Origin: Stenogyne calaminthoides
Taxonomy: Eukaryota > Streptophyta > Magnoliopsida > Lamiales > Lamiaceae
Assembly (NCBI GenBank): GCA_037126765.1
Contig: JBBCBC010000027.1
Location: 7,030,406-7,094,405, forward strand
DNA length: 64,000 bases
Direction: 5' to 3'
The notes below the pieces were generated by a model. That model saw nothing but the letters and a program-made list of their open reading frames with translations. It ran no database searches and had not been told where the DNA came from. Below are positions 46,008-58,074 of this stretch, piece after piece. Made by a program: the position numbers and the translations under genes. Within the stretch, counting starts at the first letter, position 1. Each line of letters begins with the position of its first letter.

Positions 46008-49000
46008 ATGGCTCCGAAGAACAAAATATCTTCTTCTCTCATCTCAATTTCCACCCAATCGATTACATCTGCTCGATTAATGTCGGTCTCTGGCAGATTC
46101 GCGGAATGGCCGGCGGATGAGGAGTCGCCGTCGCCGTCGCCGCAGCATCAGCTGTCGCTGCGATCGGAGTCCAATACGACGTCGCAAGTCGCCATTGTTG
46201 GCTCCAACCTCTGCCCCATTGAGAGCCTTGACTACGAGTATGTATATACACTCTCGTTAATTTTAAATATAAAATGCAATTCCGCTTAATTACTGTTCGG
46301 TGATGATTATACTTGTTCCTTGTGTATAGCAGCGAAGGAAGAAGCTATATATTCGTGAATTATGATATTGTTGGAATTTGGTGAAGATCTGTGTGGGTGA
46401 ATTTAGAATGTGGAGTGCATAATTGATGTTCGTGCTGAATCGTGCACTGTTTATAATGTTTTGATCGATCGATAAATTTAATATTGCAGGGAATAGATGC
46501 GAGTTACTTTTCCTAGATACAATTCTCACGAATTACAGCTCTGAAATTTGAATTTCCCTTGGATGATATCTTGCCCATTGTGTTCAATGTTACTGGCTAT
46601 CTTCACAGTAGATATAACTGATGGTATTCTAAATGAGGTTTTAATATGCAGGATTATTGAGAATGATTTGTACAAGAAAGACTGGAGGACTAAGGGGATG
46701 GGAGAGATTTTTCAATACATATTCATGAAATGGACATTTTGTTTTCTTATCGGACTTATTATGAGTCTCGTTGGATTCTTCATCAACTTTGCAATTGAGA
46801 ATATAGCTGGCTTGAAGTTTGTTATAACATCCGATATGATTTTGGCTGGAAAGTAAGGACTACTATTTTTAGGTTCACATGCTTCTGAAATTTGTTTATT
46901 TTAAACTTCATGTTTTGTCACTTTTGTGGTTATTGATCTCTTCATCATTCTTTCCTGATGCATGTGCATGTACACCTTTTTTCAATTGCTAATTCTTCCA
47001 GTTTTAGAGGTCTGTAGATTCCACTAAAAGGAAAAGGAGCTATTTCATTTTTGTTTGAAATTTTGATTTCTTAGTTTGGCTAAGATATAGACTGATTTAT
47101 TGCTATATCACCTTCCTACTTGCCTTATCTCCTTGACCATATTTCTACTGTGGTGTGAGGACTGATGCATTTTATTTGTATTGACAGGTATTCGACGGCT
47201 TTTATTATCTTTGTCTGTTCAAATCTTGGCTTGGTGTTGTTTGCATGTTTATTAACTGCTTTTATCGCGCCCGAGGCTGCTGGTTCGGGTATACCAGAGA
47301 TTAAGGCTTATCTGAATGGTGTAGATGCACCTGCAATATTATCATTCCGCACTCTGCTTGTTAAGGTACTTGAGGATCTGGATACCTTTATTGAATAGCT
47401 TGATTCTATATATGTACACACATAAAAGTATGCAGTTAATAAAATTGCTCAATTAACTCTAACCAAGTATGAATGAGTTTGATAGAGGGAATTTGGATAA
47501 AGGAAAGAAGGCTATGATCTTTAACTTGCAAGATTCAAACCTTTACCAGTATCTTTTCTTAATGCTTACCTTCAACATTTAAATGAGCAAATACTCATCA
47601 CTTGCTGCAAATATACATGAATGTTTTATCCAACTCAAGAAAATGCTTGAAAGTGAAGCCTTTTCTGGGATGACTGAAGTGATCTTCATATGTTTCATTT
47701 ATCTCTATGACTCCTTCACATTCTATTTTCTATATCTTGGATTTCCAGTTAACTTTGTTCCCTCCCACCTATGCCCATTGGTTTGAGCAGCATGACTACG
47801 TTTAATCAATGGTTCATCTATTACCATCCTCTATAACCTTCTTTAGATAATCTGCAGAAAACATAGATCCCAACATCCGCTAGGTTCCCTTCTATCCATT
47901 TCATTGAATAGCTTATAGAAAAGGAATTCTATTGGATATAAAAGGAATGTAAAGAAAAAATCCAAATTTTGTAGAACCATTAAGCTGTAAAGAGTTTCGG
48001 CTCAGGATAGAATAAATACAAGAAACAGTCGGCAAGAGATTTTTCTTCTTATTGCATAATCTTCAATATTTAATTGAATTATAAGTTTCTTTAAGAGTGT
48101 AGAATAAATAAATAATTAAACAATGGTGCGCATATTGAATCTGGTTGTTATGGTCCATTCCCTTGGAATAATTTAGAACTCAGGAAAAGTGGCTGTTTCT
48201 TCATTTTCCAATACACAGGATGTCATCAAAATTTTAACACAATGTGACTATCGTGCCATGTTCATTTGTATCTTTTTTTATAATTAACAACTTATGTGAA
48301 GGTCGTCATTAACATGCAGATAGTTGGAAACATATTTGCTGTGTCATCATGTCTACATATTGGAAGGTCCGGGCCAATGGTCCATACTGGTGCCTGTATA
48401 GCTGCTATAGTGGGTGAGGGAGGATCGAAGAACTTAAAGTTGAACTGGAAGTGCTTACAGGTTTTCAGAAATGATCTGGACAGACGAGATTTTGTAACTT
48501 GTGGATCTGCTGCAGGGATAGCCACTGCTTTTCGTGCTCCAATTGGCGGGGTGTTGTTTACACTTCAAGAAATAGCATCTTGGTATTATCTAACCATGAC
48601 ATTTTAAATTTGATGGACTTTAGTTTAGCTATGTGAAGATGTGTTCTATCTCGTTGGTTACACAAACAATGAATGTGCTGATATTCTATGTTGTTACTAT
48701 GCTTTTCTTTATATATATCTATACATATTGTTATACTGAAGTAGTTAGTTTGAACTTTCTCCTGCAGGTGGAGAAGTGCTTTGCTGTGGCAAGCTTTCTT
48801 CACAACTGCTATTGTTGCTATAGTCCTTCGAGCCATGATTGGTGTTTGTTTGAGAGGTGAATGTGGACTATTCGGCAAAGGCGGTCTTATAGTGTACAAT
48901 GTCACCTCTGCAAATATATCCTATCAACTCAACGACGTGCCTCCTGTTCTATTTCTTGCACTTATAGGAGGCATGCTAGGAAGTCTCTACAATCTTCTAC

Positions 49001-50484
49001 TTAATAAAATTCTCCAAATTTACAAATTAATTTACAAGTAAGTCTTCCCATTGTACATATTATGCTCATGATTTGGCAAAGATTTCCTCTGCCAACTCTC
49101 TAAATTAATCTCACACACTAAATTTTACTGTGCTATATTTTTATGCCAGGAATGGAACTGTCTATAAGATAACATTGGCTTGTTTTGCTTCTGTTTTAAC
49201 TTCTTGTCTTCTATTCGGACTACCCTGGGTTGGGGTATGTCATCCATGTCCGTCTGATGCATCAGAGCCTTGTCCAACACCTAGTAGATCGGGGAATTAC
49301 AGGAATTTTCACTGTCCTCCCGGTCACTACAATGACCTTGCCAGCCTCTTTTTTAACACAAATGGAGATGCAATCAAAAACCTCTTTAGCAAAGACGCAA
49401 AGTCTGAGTTCCATTACTCTTGTGTGTTCATATTCTTTTCTACCTCCTTTTTTCTCAGTATTTTCAGCTACGGAGTAGTTGCTCCGGCTGGCCTTTTCGT
49501 GCCAATTATTGTGATTGGTGCATCATACGGACATTTAATTGGGATGTGTGTTGGTTCTACCTCGAATCTAAACCCTGGCCTGTTTGCTGTACTTGGTTCT
49601 GCCTCTCTTTTAGGGGGTTCTATGAGGATGACTGTTTCCTTGTGTGTGATTATTCTTGAACTGACGGATGATTTATTATTGCTGCCACTTATTATGCTTG
49701 TTGCTCTCGTTTCCAAGGCCGTGGCCGATGCGTTTGAGGAAAATATATATGACATCATAATGGCTTTGAAGGGTCTTCCTTATTTAGTAGCTCATGCAGA
49801 GCCATATATGAGACAGTTAATAGTTGGAGATGTGATTACGGGTCCACTTCAGGTGTTCAATGGCATTGAGAAGGTTGGTAATATTGTGAATGCTCTCAGA
49901 ACCACAGGGCATAACGGGTTTCCTGTCGTGGACGAGCCTAATTCATTCTCTTCTCCGTCTCCAGTGCTATTCGGGTTGATTCTTCGAGCCCATCTCATCG
50001 TGCTGTTAAAAAAGAAACCGTTCTTGAGAACACCCACCCAAGTATGCCCAGACCCCATTTTTCAGTTTACAGCTGATGATTTTGCAAAGAAGAGAGATCG
50101 TATTGAAGATGTAGAATTATCCGAGGAAGAGATGGGAATGTTCATAGATTTGCATTCGTTTACTAACACATCGCCCTACACCGTGGTGGAGACAATGTCA
50201 TTAGCTAAAGCACTGAAACTTTTCAGGGAAGTCGGATTAAGACATCTTCTGGTGATTCCCAATGTTTTCGAGGTAAGAAGTTTCATGCTATTAACTTAAT
50301 TAGCATTTAATCTTATAATCAAATATCTTAACATGCATTATATGTTTGTTTGTTGCAGGGGGTTCCAGTTGTAGGTATATTAACTAGGCATGATTTCATG
50401 CCTCAACACATCATGAAGTTGCATCCCGCCCTGTTGCAAAAGAAATGGAACAGGTTGAGATTCCGATTCTCTTGGCTCACCTAA
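46008..50484 (+). CDS. CLC-c-like: CLC-c/g-type anion transporter, tandem copy 2, intact
   Basis: Seven exons with open reading frame throughout: 46008-46237, 46652-46852, 47188-47365, 48320-48582, 48768-49037, 49150-50272, 50359-50484; 797 codons with stop, close to 779 residues in Arabidopsis CLC-c. The start MAPKNKISSSL was chosen because it aligns with copy 1; an in-frame ATG at 45930 exists upstream. Membrane domain: GSGIPEIKAYLNG (Ser, chloride preference in this family), GRSGPMVHTGA with Ser220 where the gating Glu is normal, GGVLFTLQEIASWW with the proton Glu kept, and GLFVPIIVIGASYG. Two CBS domains follow (DVITGPLQVFNG to HNGFPVVDE; SPYTVVETMSL to VVGILTRHDF). Seven exons match copy 1 in phase and nearly in length, so the two are tandem duplicates about 10.7 kb apart. 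Confidence 0.97.
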
Positions 50485-50928
50485 CTATTTAGCCGGTGTG
50501 TTTGCAAACTCTACAAAATAATGAAAGATAAGTTATTCTACAAGTTGAACATAGAGTTTGCACAACACATCATTACTTTTAGAAAGCAACACTGTTGTCT
50601 GTTGATCAAGCTACTTCCTTCGGGTCGAAAGGAAATAATATACTTTGGGCTGCCAGCAGTTAGTCGTCGAATGTACTAATAGTTTTATATATTGAGATAC
50701 AAAATAATAAACGATTGTGTATGATATTGTTATAATTAAAAAGATCTAATTATATTACAAAAACATCTTAAGGCTGTGAATTTATATTCAATAATCGTGT
50801 TTATAGCGTGGACTTTCTACATTTTATAATAACAGGAAACTCATAAGTTGCAGAGCTCCTAATAACAAGAAACTCAACATGAAAAAGAATTAACTACATT
50901 GTTGAATTCAGAGAAAAAATATACAAAA
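50485..50928. other. 3' flank of CLC copy 2
   Basis: Presumed 3' UTR and spacer. The stretch AACAGGAAACTCATAAGTTGCAGAGCT with AATAACAAGAAACTCA at 50831-50876 resembles 19599-19641, downstream of U6 gene 1, so the two U6 loci share flanking sequence beyond the gene. Confidence 0.6.
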
Positions 50929-50978
50929 AAAATTTGGTCCATTTCTCGATTTATGCGTGTCATCCTTGCGCAGGGGCC

Positions 50979-51010
<32 letters not shown>

Positions 51011-51030
51011 TCGGATGTCCCCGAAGGGAC
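50929..51030 (-). ncRNA. U6: U6 spliceosomal snRNA gene 2
   Basis: 102 nt, identical to U6 gene 1 in the parts I compared except near the 3' end, where ATGGACCAAATTTT replaces ATGGTCCAAATTTT. The 5' stem-loop, ACAGAGA box, AGC triad and terminator T run are intact. Confidence 0.97.
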
Positions 51031-51053
51031 GAAATACAATAAGCAAAGCTGAA

Positions 51054-51097
51054 AAATATAAAATCCTGTTTGAAGGTGAAGAATTTCGATGTGGGAC
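51054..51097 (-). promoter_or_regulatory. Pol III promoter of U6 gene 2 (USE and TATA)
   Basis: On the minus strand the USE GTCCCACATCG is at 51087-51097 and a TATA-like TTTATATTTT at about 51054-51063. The gap is about 23 bp, as expected for plant Pol III snRNA promoters. Confidence 0.9.
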
Positions 51098-52172
51098 GAA
51101 AATGAAAACCCATTCTCCAGGCTTTTGTAATTGGGCCAAGTATGATTTTTGGGCTCTATCTGTGGGCTAATATAATAAATGGGCCAAGTATGGTTTTTGG
51201 GCTCTTCCTGTGGGCTCATGTAATTATTCCTTAGTCGTCGCATATTAGTTTTAACTATTTCCTTTAACCCACAAGTTATTCCTAATAATCCTTTTAAAAA
51301 ATTAAATTGGTGAGATCTAACATTAAGCCATTTAAGTAGTTTATTCCAAGACATATTTACAGAAAGAGTACTCACCCTCCCAAGAAACAAGTGTTGTTTT
51401 TTCTTTTTTTATATAAAAAAAATTAGTTATTCTGTTATTGCGAGAAAAAAAGAAAAAGAAAAAAGAGGCATCAAGACAGAATTTTAGAATCAAATTCTAA
51501 AATCTCAAAGTATAACCAGATTAGGATTTCAAAATCTCAAATTAAATGTGGGCTTTCTATTTTTAAGATCAGAAAACAATTTATAAACCGGACAATTGTA
51601 AAACATAAAAAAGAACATGAAAGGAAGTCTGAAAACTTGTTAAATAGCATGTTTAATTTACAATGAAAAACTGCAAGAGTCACTCTAGGAAAATACATCT
51701 CAAGTGTACCCCCATCAAAAAACATAAAAACAGAGTGCTACCAACTTTATGTGCCCCTTTCACATTCATCATCATAATTCCCCCATCAAAAAACATAATA
51801 GCAGAGTGCTACAAACTCCATGTGCTCCATTATCACATTTTTCATCATAATTCCCCCTCCTCCTCATCATCAAATTGGGATCTTCGTCGCAAAATTCTTC
51901 CTCGTCATCTGCTTCCAAATAGTCAAATTCAACTTCTTCATCTCAGCTTGTTTTAAAGCCTTTAAATTGCATAGAACTTGCACATGTTGCTGTAATATTT
52001 TCCATTACTTCTAGTTCTAATCTCTGAAAACCCTATTGTAGTTGAGGCGCCTCGACCAAGGCACAAAAGGCGGAGCCATGCGCGCGCCTAGCATACATCG
52101 CTCGCCTTTTCAATGAAGAGGTGCCGACCCTTGCGCTGCAGGGCGTCATTTAACAACTATGCAAATTTATAG
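51098..52172. other. Intergenic between U6 gene 2 and the PPR gene
   Basis: 51105-51235 is rich in TTGGGCC/GGGCT words, including a direct repeat of GGGCCAAGTATG with TTTTTGGGCTC. The rest has no recognised gene. CCCCCATCAAAAAACATAA occurs twice (about 51708 and 51780). A GGCGCCT-type GC-rich patch lies at 52045-52145. Confidence 0.5.
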
Positions 52173-53603
52173 TTATAACAACACTCTTTTAATCACATCT
52201 AGCAAGTTACCATCTTTAACTTCTCCTTGGACTACATTTAGTAGCATGGACACATTAGCTGAATGAGCTAAGAATCCCCTCTTGTACATTTCCTCCAAGA
52301 ATGGAATTGCTTCGTACACCTTGTTTCTCTTCAGTAAACTACAAACAATAGCATTGTACGTCACTTCATTAGGCACGCAACCGTTTTTTTCCATTTCAAA
52401 AAGCAAACACTTGGCCTCCTCATCAAGCCATTCTTGGTGAAGTGAACCAATAAGAGTGGTATAAATTTGAACATTGGGCCGCAAGCCTTTGGAAGGAAGC
52501 TGGTCGAAAAGATTTCTTGCAATGACAAGCTTTCCGACCTTGCACAAACCATTAATGAGAATACTATATGTTGTTATATCTGGATTAACACCTTTATCTT
52601 CCATCATCCTCATGATTGAGAATGCTTCATCTAAGGGGATATTGTAAGTACGCAAATCAGGATGTATATTCCGAGCTTCCAAGTCCTTAAAGTCTGCAAA
52701 TCTGCCTGCAAGGAACAACCCATGTATCATGGTGTTATAGGAAACTATTGTATGCTTTAAACCTATACGAGGAATCTCTTCAAAAAGGCACCTCGCTTTA
52801 TCTACATCTCCACTCCTGCAGTATCCATCTATCATAACATTGTACGTGATAAAACTTGGACGAACATTCATTTTAACCATAAGTTCAAATAGACACTCGG
52901 TCTCTTTCATATTTCCTCCATTGCGAAGCACATTAATCAACGTAGTAAACGTAACCACATTTAGAGGCACACTGCGATGTACCATCTCAACTACTAGCAA
53001 GTACTTCACCTCATTCCATTTACTACAATCGCACAAGCCATGAACGATCGAGTTATACGTGTCAACATCGGGCAGAACACCTATGTTGGGCATTTCATAC
53101 AAGAGACGCAATGCATTATCAACCATTCCATCCTTGCACAACCCATGAATCACAACATTATAAGAATAAACATTCGGTTTGTATCTAGTTTTTTCAAGAA
53201 ACTCAAGGGCAGCAAGAGACTTCCCAGATTTGCACAGCCCATTCACCACAGTTAACATCATAAAATCATCAGGCTCACATAGTTTCAAATTTAAAACCTT
53301 TTGGAAGAAAGATTCTGCATTTTCTACGTTACCAACAAGAAACAGACCTTTTAGGAGAGTGTTGCATGTAGTGGCGTCTGGATTGCAATCCTGCTTCAAG
53401 AAATTTCCCAACACGGCAAACGCGGAGTCTATCCGGTTCAGATGGCAACAGCAATTAATGACGATGTTCATCGTGTACTTGTTTGCAGGAAAACTCCATT
53501 GACGCATTTCGTCGAACATATGGAGGGCGACTCTGTATTCTTTCATCTTGGCAAGAACACTCAACAGTTTGTTGTACACGAGAAACGAAGGTTGGGGCGA
53601 CAT
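52173..53603 (-). CDS. P-class PPR protein, RFL-like, N-terminally truncated
   Basis: Pentatricopeptide repeat proteins bind organelle RNA one base per repeat. About 12 P-type repeats of 35 residues are seen, with motifs such as TYNSIVHGLCDCSKWNE, TYNVMIDGYCRSGDVDKA, TYSILINGLCKVGKLVIA and TYNAIVCSLLKRNKVYEA. The frame is open from a stop near 53653, but the first ATG is at 53601-53603 (MSPQPSFLVYNKLL), directly inside the first repeat. No targeting peptide is present, unlike normal organellar PPRs. One repeat is shortened by about nine residues (TYNIPLDEAFSI), and another upstream of it is also short (FADFKDLEARN). Start, short repeats and context suggest a 5'-truncated copy, possibly a pseudogene. 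About 476 codons. Confidence 0.88.
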   Translation of the reverse strand: MSPQPSFLVYNKLLSVLAKMKEYRVALHMFDEMRQWSFPANKYTMNIVINCCCHLNRIDSAFAVLGNFLKQDCNPDATTCNTLLKGLFLVGNVENAESFFQKVLNLKLCEPDDFMMLTVVNGLCKSGKSLAALEFLEKTRYKPNVYSYNVVIHGLCKDGMVDNALRLLYEMPNIGVLPDVDTYNSIVHGLCDCSKWNEVKYLLVVEMVHRSVPLNVVTFTTLINVLRNGGNMKETECLFELMVKMNVRPSFITYNVMIDGYCRSGDVDKARCLFEEIPRIGLKHTIVSYNTMIHGLFLAGRFADFKDLEARNIHPDLRTYNIPLDEAFSIMRMMEDKGVNPDITTYSILINGLCKVGKLVIARNLFDQLPSKGLRPNVQIYTTLIGSLHQEWLDEEAKCLLFEMEKNGCVPNEVTYNAIVCSLLKRNKVYEAIPFLEEMYKRGFLAHSANVSMLLNVVQGEVKDGNLLDVIKRVLL

Positions 53604-53629
53604 TGATAACGTCTTGCGAAACAAGCGAA

Positions 53630-53700
53630 TTGAAACCCACTTTCTGGGCTTTTATAATTGGGCCGAGTGAGGTTTTTGGGCTGTGCCTGTGGGCTTACCA
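53630..53700. repeat. Sequence matching the U6 gene 1 upstream region
   Basis: GAAACCCACTTTCTGGGC, TTTTATAATTGGGCCGAG, GGTTTTTGGGCTGTGCCT and GTGGGCTTACC match 20364-20431 block for block, with one 4-base gap and few substitutions; U6 gene 2 has a weaker version at 51107-51170. Its USE, TATA and U6 sequence are absent; the PPR frame starts where they should be. Confidence 0.75.
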
Positions 53701-54699
53701 TTGTTCGTTATTCGTCAATGTTGGAGTAAGTTTTCGATTTTCAGTTCTCTTTTTATTATTTTGATATATTTAGGTTTAGCTATTTAAGCCCTAAAGTTTT
53801 ATTTTTCTTAATTAACCTTAATTTGAACAAAGACTGAAATTCTGCAAATAAAGTGAGATGTAATATTTAACGTTTAGATAGTTTATTCAAAAACATATTT
53901 TAAGAAATAATACTCACCACCGATCCAAAAGAACGAGTGCTATTTTTTATATTCACAAAAAATTAAGGAGATTATTCTGCTGAGTCGAGAAAAATTTAAA
54001 TTACCATTATTATCTAGCGTCCAAATATTATTGTTTTAGTATCACTTCGTTTTGTCTTTAACTTTTGAGACCCGAATTCACTCTTGTTTCTCCAATTGAC
54101 TTGTGATCGTTTCATGGCAACTCACTACAAGAAAACTGCCTAATTCCGTGGTGTCATAACCTTATTAAAAGAATAATTTATCTCTAATAAAGTTTACTAA
54201 TTTACCTTTATTCTTACCGAAATATTAAAACATTTATTAGTTTACCTTTATTCTTACCGAAATATTAAAACATTTAATTTAGGGTTAATGACAAATTATA
54301 AGATATATTATTCTTCTTTTTACAAATTACAACATGTGTTTTTCTTTTTTATTAAATCACAACATGTATTAGAAAAAAGTTAAACTCTTTTTTTTTTTTC
54401 GAAATTTTCCAACTAGAGCTATATATATATATGTCCAATGTTATATTGGTGCTTTTAAATTTGTTATTTATTTGTAAATGTAAAAAGACTCCTGATGTTT
54501 AAAATAAAAATAAAAACCTATTTTCTCATGTTGATTCAAATGTTGGACTGAGGACGATGGCAAAAACTTTTTAGTTTGGAGGCAGGTGATGAAGCAAGGC
54601 AAGTTTTACTAAGTTGCGTTTAATGGTGAAATAAAAAAAAATGGAGATGAAACAACATGAAAGAACCAATGACATTCAGCACGTATCATCGTAAAGATA
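53701..54699. other. Intergenic, AT-rich
   Basis: CACTACAAGAAAACTGCC at 54124 resembles the terminus of a CACTA (En/Spm) transposon, but no partner end was found. AGTTTACCTTTATTCTTACC is directly repeated near 54187 and 54239. No gene. Confidence 0.4.
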
Positions 54700-55040
54700 A
54701 TAATTCACACATAATATGGATCAGAACTGTTTGGTTATTCTGAAAGAGTAGGAATGATTTAGTTTTAGAAAACAAAGTTCGGACCGTTGACCATAACAAA
54801 TGAAATAATAGCAAGAACTTGGTACTGGACTACCGCAAAAAGTAAAGAGGCTAGAAATACTTCCTTTTTGAGCTGGCGCAATTTTCCAAAGTTAGATAGC
54901 ATTTGAACATTTTCGATTTAGAGTCTTGGTTCGATTGATAATTTTTGTTCCCTATTTCTATAATTTCTTGTAATGAGGATGTACCCCTTGTACGGTTGTA
55001 ACCCAACACTTACTTAATGAATTTTTTTTTTTCCCGATTA
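54700..55040 (+). mobile_element. LINE (non-LTR retrotransposon) 3' remnant
   Basis: Broken frames read ORF2 C-terminal features of plant L1-type LINEs: RTVWLF then KSRNDLVLENKVRTVDH, and after a frameshift NEIIARTWYW. The 3' untranslated end has the usual TTGTACGGTTGTAACC followed by TTAATGAATTTTTTTTTT and an A-rich tail. Inactive. Confidence 0.65.
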
Positions 55041-56234
55041 AAAAAAATTAATTAACCTAAGAATTAAGTACTACTAGGTCCAAAAATGGCCCATCAAATA
55101 CTCTTAGGTCCAAAATAAAAATTAAAGTCCAAAATAAAAATTAAAGTACTCATAGGTCCAAAAATGTATTTGACAAACCCATTATACCCCAACTTCCCCC
55201 AATATCTGCCGCCCCCTATCTCATTTCTCATTACTCTCTCTCTCTCTCTAAAAAAAATTGCCCTCCCAAAATTCGACAGTGGTGGAGAGCCGTCGTCATC
55301 TTCACCACTTGCACGCTTGTGGTGGAGAATGAAATCGACGGTGGTGGAGATTTTTTGAATCCACAGGCTTCGACATCGGTCAAGAGGGAGGTGGCAAGGG
55401 CTCGTCGCGGCGACGGCGTCGGTGAACAGATCTGTAAACCCAAAAGCTACAGAGCTGCGCCCCCGCGACGATCGGAATCCTAGATCTGGTGGCGGTCCAA
55501 CCGATGGCGACTGCGGAGGGGGCAGCGGCCGGTGGGGGTGTTTTGGCCGGCGGTTGTGGCGGTGGTGGGGGAAGGCGACAGATCTGTGGTGATATTGTTT
55601 TCTTTGTGATGTTATTTTCTTGATTCATTTTGATTTGTTGGGGGTAGAAATTTTTTGTATCCATTCTGATTTTTTTTTTCGTTTTGATTTGTTGGGGGTA
55701 TAGTGATGTGAATGATGGAAGCAGACGAAGCAGAGTAGGAAGCATATCCGAGTTTGTGAATGATGGAAGCAAACGAAGCAAGGTGGAAGCAGATCTGTTA
55801 ATTTTTCGTGTTAACAGATTTGGGTGGAAGCATATTTGAGTTTGTGAATGATGGAAACAAAGTGGAAGCAAATTTGAGCTTGTGGATGATGGGTTTGTGT
55901 GTGTGTGTGTGTGTGTTTTTTTTTTAATTTGGATTGATGATGAAGGATCTGGATCTGTATTTAGAAATGCATAGGTTCATCAATTGATGAACACCAGCAC
56001 AATTTTGTGCATATGTTCATCAAATTGATGATATGGGAATGTTGGAATGAGTACAAAAATATGTAATTTTGGTACGAATTTTAATGTAATTTCTCAATGT
56101 TTGATATAAATTGCAATGTAATTACTGTAATTTGAGTGGATGACAAATTGTAATGTTTCGGCAAATTTGTAATAATTCATCTAAATTTTCTTGTATGGGT
56201 AAATGTGATTTTCAATCCGCTGAAAATTGTACCT
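55041..56234. other. Stretch with CT-rich leader and GC-rich patch; no gene supported
   Basis: Contains a CTCTCTCTCTCT run (55235), a GC-rich patch rich in GGTGGTGG/GGCGG words (55290-55590) and near-repeats of GTGAATGATGGAAGCA (55708, 55757, 55845) plus a GT run at 55896. An open minus-strand frame at 55380-55871 is low-complexity (Pro/Gln-rich) and has no known domain. It may be a promoter and first-exon fragment of a decayed gene. Confidence 0.4.
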
Positions 56235-58074
56235 TGTTGGGGAATAATTTGCACGGATCTATTCGGGATAAATATTTAAATACAAATTTAATTCTTATAA
56301 TTATTACTAGCATGAATTAATCCTATATTAATTCAAATAATAATCCATCAACAATTCATGCATATAATCAATTCACGTAAAACCTACGCATGCAGAAATT
56401 CTACGAGTTTACGTGAACGTACCTCTTGGGACGGCAATGACTTTGTTTATTAGACACACCAAAAGAACTTCCCAAGTATTCCCTTAATCCTTGCTCGACT
56501 ATCCGGTGGTAGGACGCTTGCGAACAATTAACAAAAGGAAAATAAATTATGTTGCACCACCTTTGTGGATTTACTAATTTTTCCAGCACATGGAATTGTA
56601 CTTGAAAATGAAAGAATCATCCCCTATTTATAGAGTAGAGGTGGTCGAAATTTTGGGGCAAAACCAATGTGGGAAAATCTTTTCTTGATCTTCAAGAAAT
56701 CTTGAATATATCTCCTATATTCTTTTTTCCATAATTATAATATTCCACAAAATCCCACCTACTCTTTGTTATGGAGTATTTTTGAAAATTATAGGGCAAG
56801 AATCCAAGATTTGGATCTTCTTGAATTTATGAGATATTCTTGTATTTCAAGAAATACATATCTTCCATAATATCTTTTCAAGAAAATCAAGAAAATCTTT
56901 ATTTTCCTTAATTATCAAAACTTTCGAAAATATCAAGCATGAATAACCGAGTGGGAGATTTCTTGAATTTAATGAGATAATCTTGTATTCCAAGAATACA
57001 TATCCTCATTCCATAACAAAATTCAAAGAAAAACTTTCTCCCCTTTTATCCATGATTTTCGAAAAATTAGGAAAAAATAAGCAACAATATTTATTTTATT
57101 TTAAACACATTTTTCAGTTATTGGACTATATGTTGGGCTACTTAGGGGCCTTTAGGAGAATTAAGATTGGACCTTCCAATGAATCTTGAATTATCAATAT
57201 TGAGCCACAATATTATTCAAGCCCATAAATATTAATTAATCCCACTACATAATTAATATTGCACTATCCATCTTAACCCATATTACAGTCAATATGGCTC
57301 CCGATTATTATTTCTCGTGTTTAAGATTATCTAGCCCATTAATTAATTCAAGCCCTTTGAAATAGTTTTCCATTAATTAATATCTTTAGTCCTTGGTTGA
57401 GAAGCGGTTCAACATTATTATCCATCTGGGAAACTAGTTCCACTTGCAAGATTTGGTATGATAAAGCTTATGAACCTCCCAATGGGGCAAATCGAACAAA
57501 GCGTGCTTGCACACGCGATTCTCTTATTAAATCTTAGCAATCACATGTGACCAATAATATTGTCCAAGATAAAAAGTATTGAATCTCGTTGATTCTCTAC
57601 CCATGATAAGTCAAAGCAATAGTTACCAACCACACGTGATCCTATTTAAGGAACGAAGATTAAGAAATAACAAACCACTGAGGCTTAATTCTTCCTTGTT
57701 CAGTTCGGAAGAATTTGTCCTCCTGTAGGTCATATTCAGTACATCAGTCATGCACTAGTGTAATCTCTTGGTCAAGACAAGCCAATCTGAGCCTTACACT
57801 TCAATCTTTCACGGTGGATTGTTCATGTTCATCTAGGTCGTGAATGGTGTACTTTTAGTTACAAGGGAATGTTAATTTAATCTTCTGTGATCTGGTATCA
57901 CTAAATTAACTACAATGTAACACGTACTATTTATTGAACAGTTATGCAGTAAATATATGTAACATTCAATGATATTTAAAGCATCAGTGATAAACAATTT
58001 ATTTCAGTAAATAAGTCTGAAATTCAGTTTTGATTATACAAAGTAAAAGCATACTTTCCAGTATAATCCCAACA
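56235..58074 (-). mobile_element. Copia 3' LTR (1,840 bp)
   Basis: On the minus strand it begins TGTTGGGATTATACTGG and ends TTATTCCCCAACA. A polypurine tract (TTGGGAGA) lies immediately upstream at about 58076-58085. It is the same family as the LTR at 60269-62112 but in the opposite orientation. The 5' LTR lies outside the window. Confidence 0.88.

Noticed and set aside
52040..52145. GC-rich GGCGCCT patch as a promoter or CpG island
   Set aside because: It sits downstream of the PPR gene's 3' end and resembles a repeat fragment; no transcript evidence.
54124..54141. CACTA transposon
   Set aside because: Only one terminus-like CACTACAAGAAAA motif; no partner end, subterminal repeats or transposase.
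55380..55871. 163-codon minus-strand open frame
   Set aside because: Pro/Gln-rich low complexity built on short repeats; no start context or domain.
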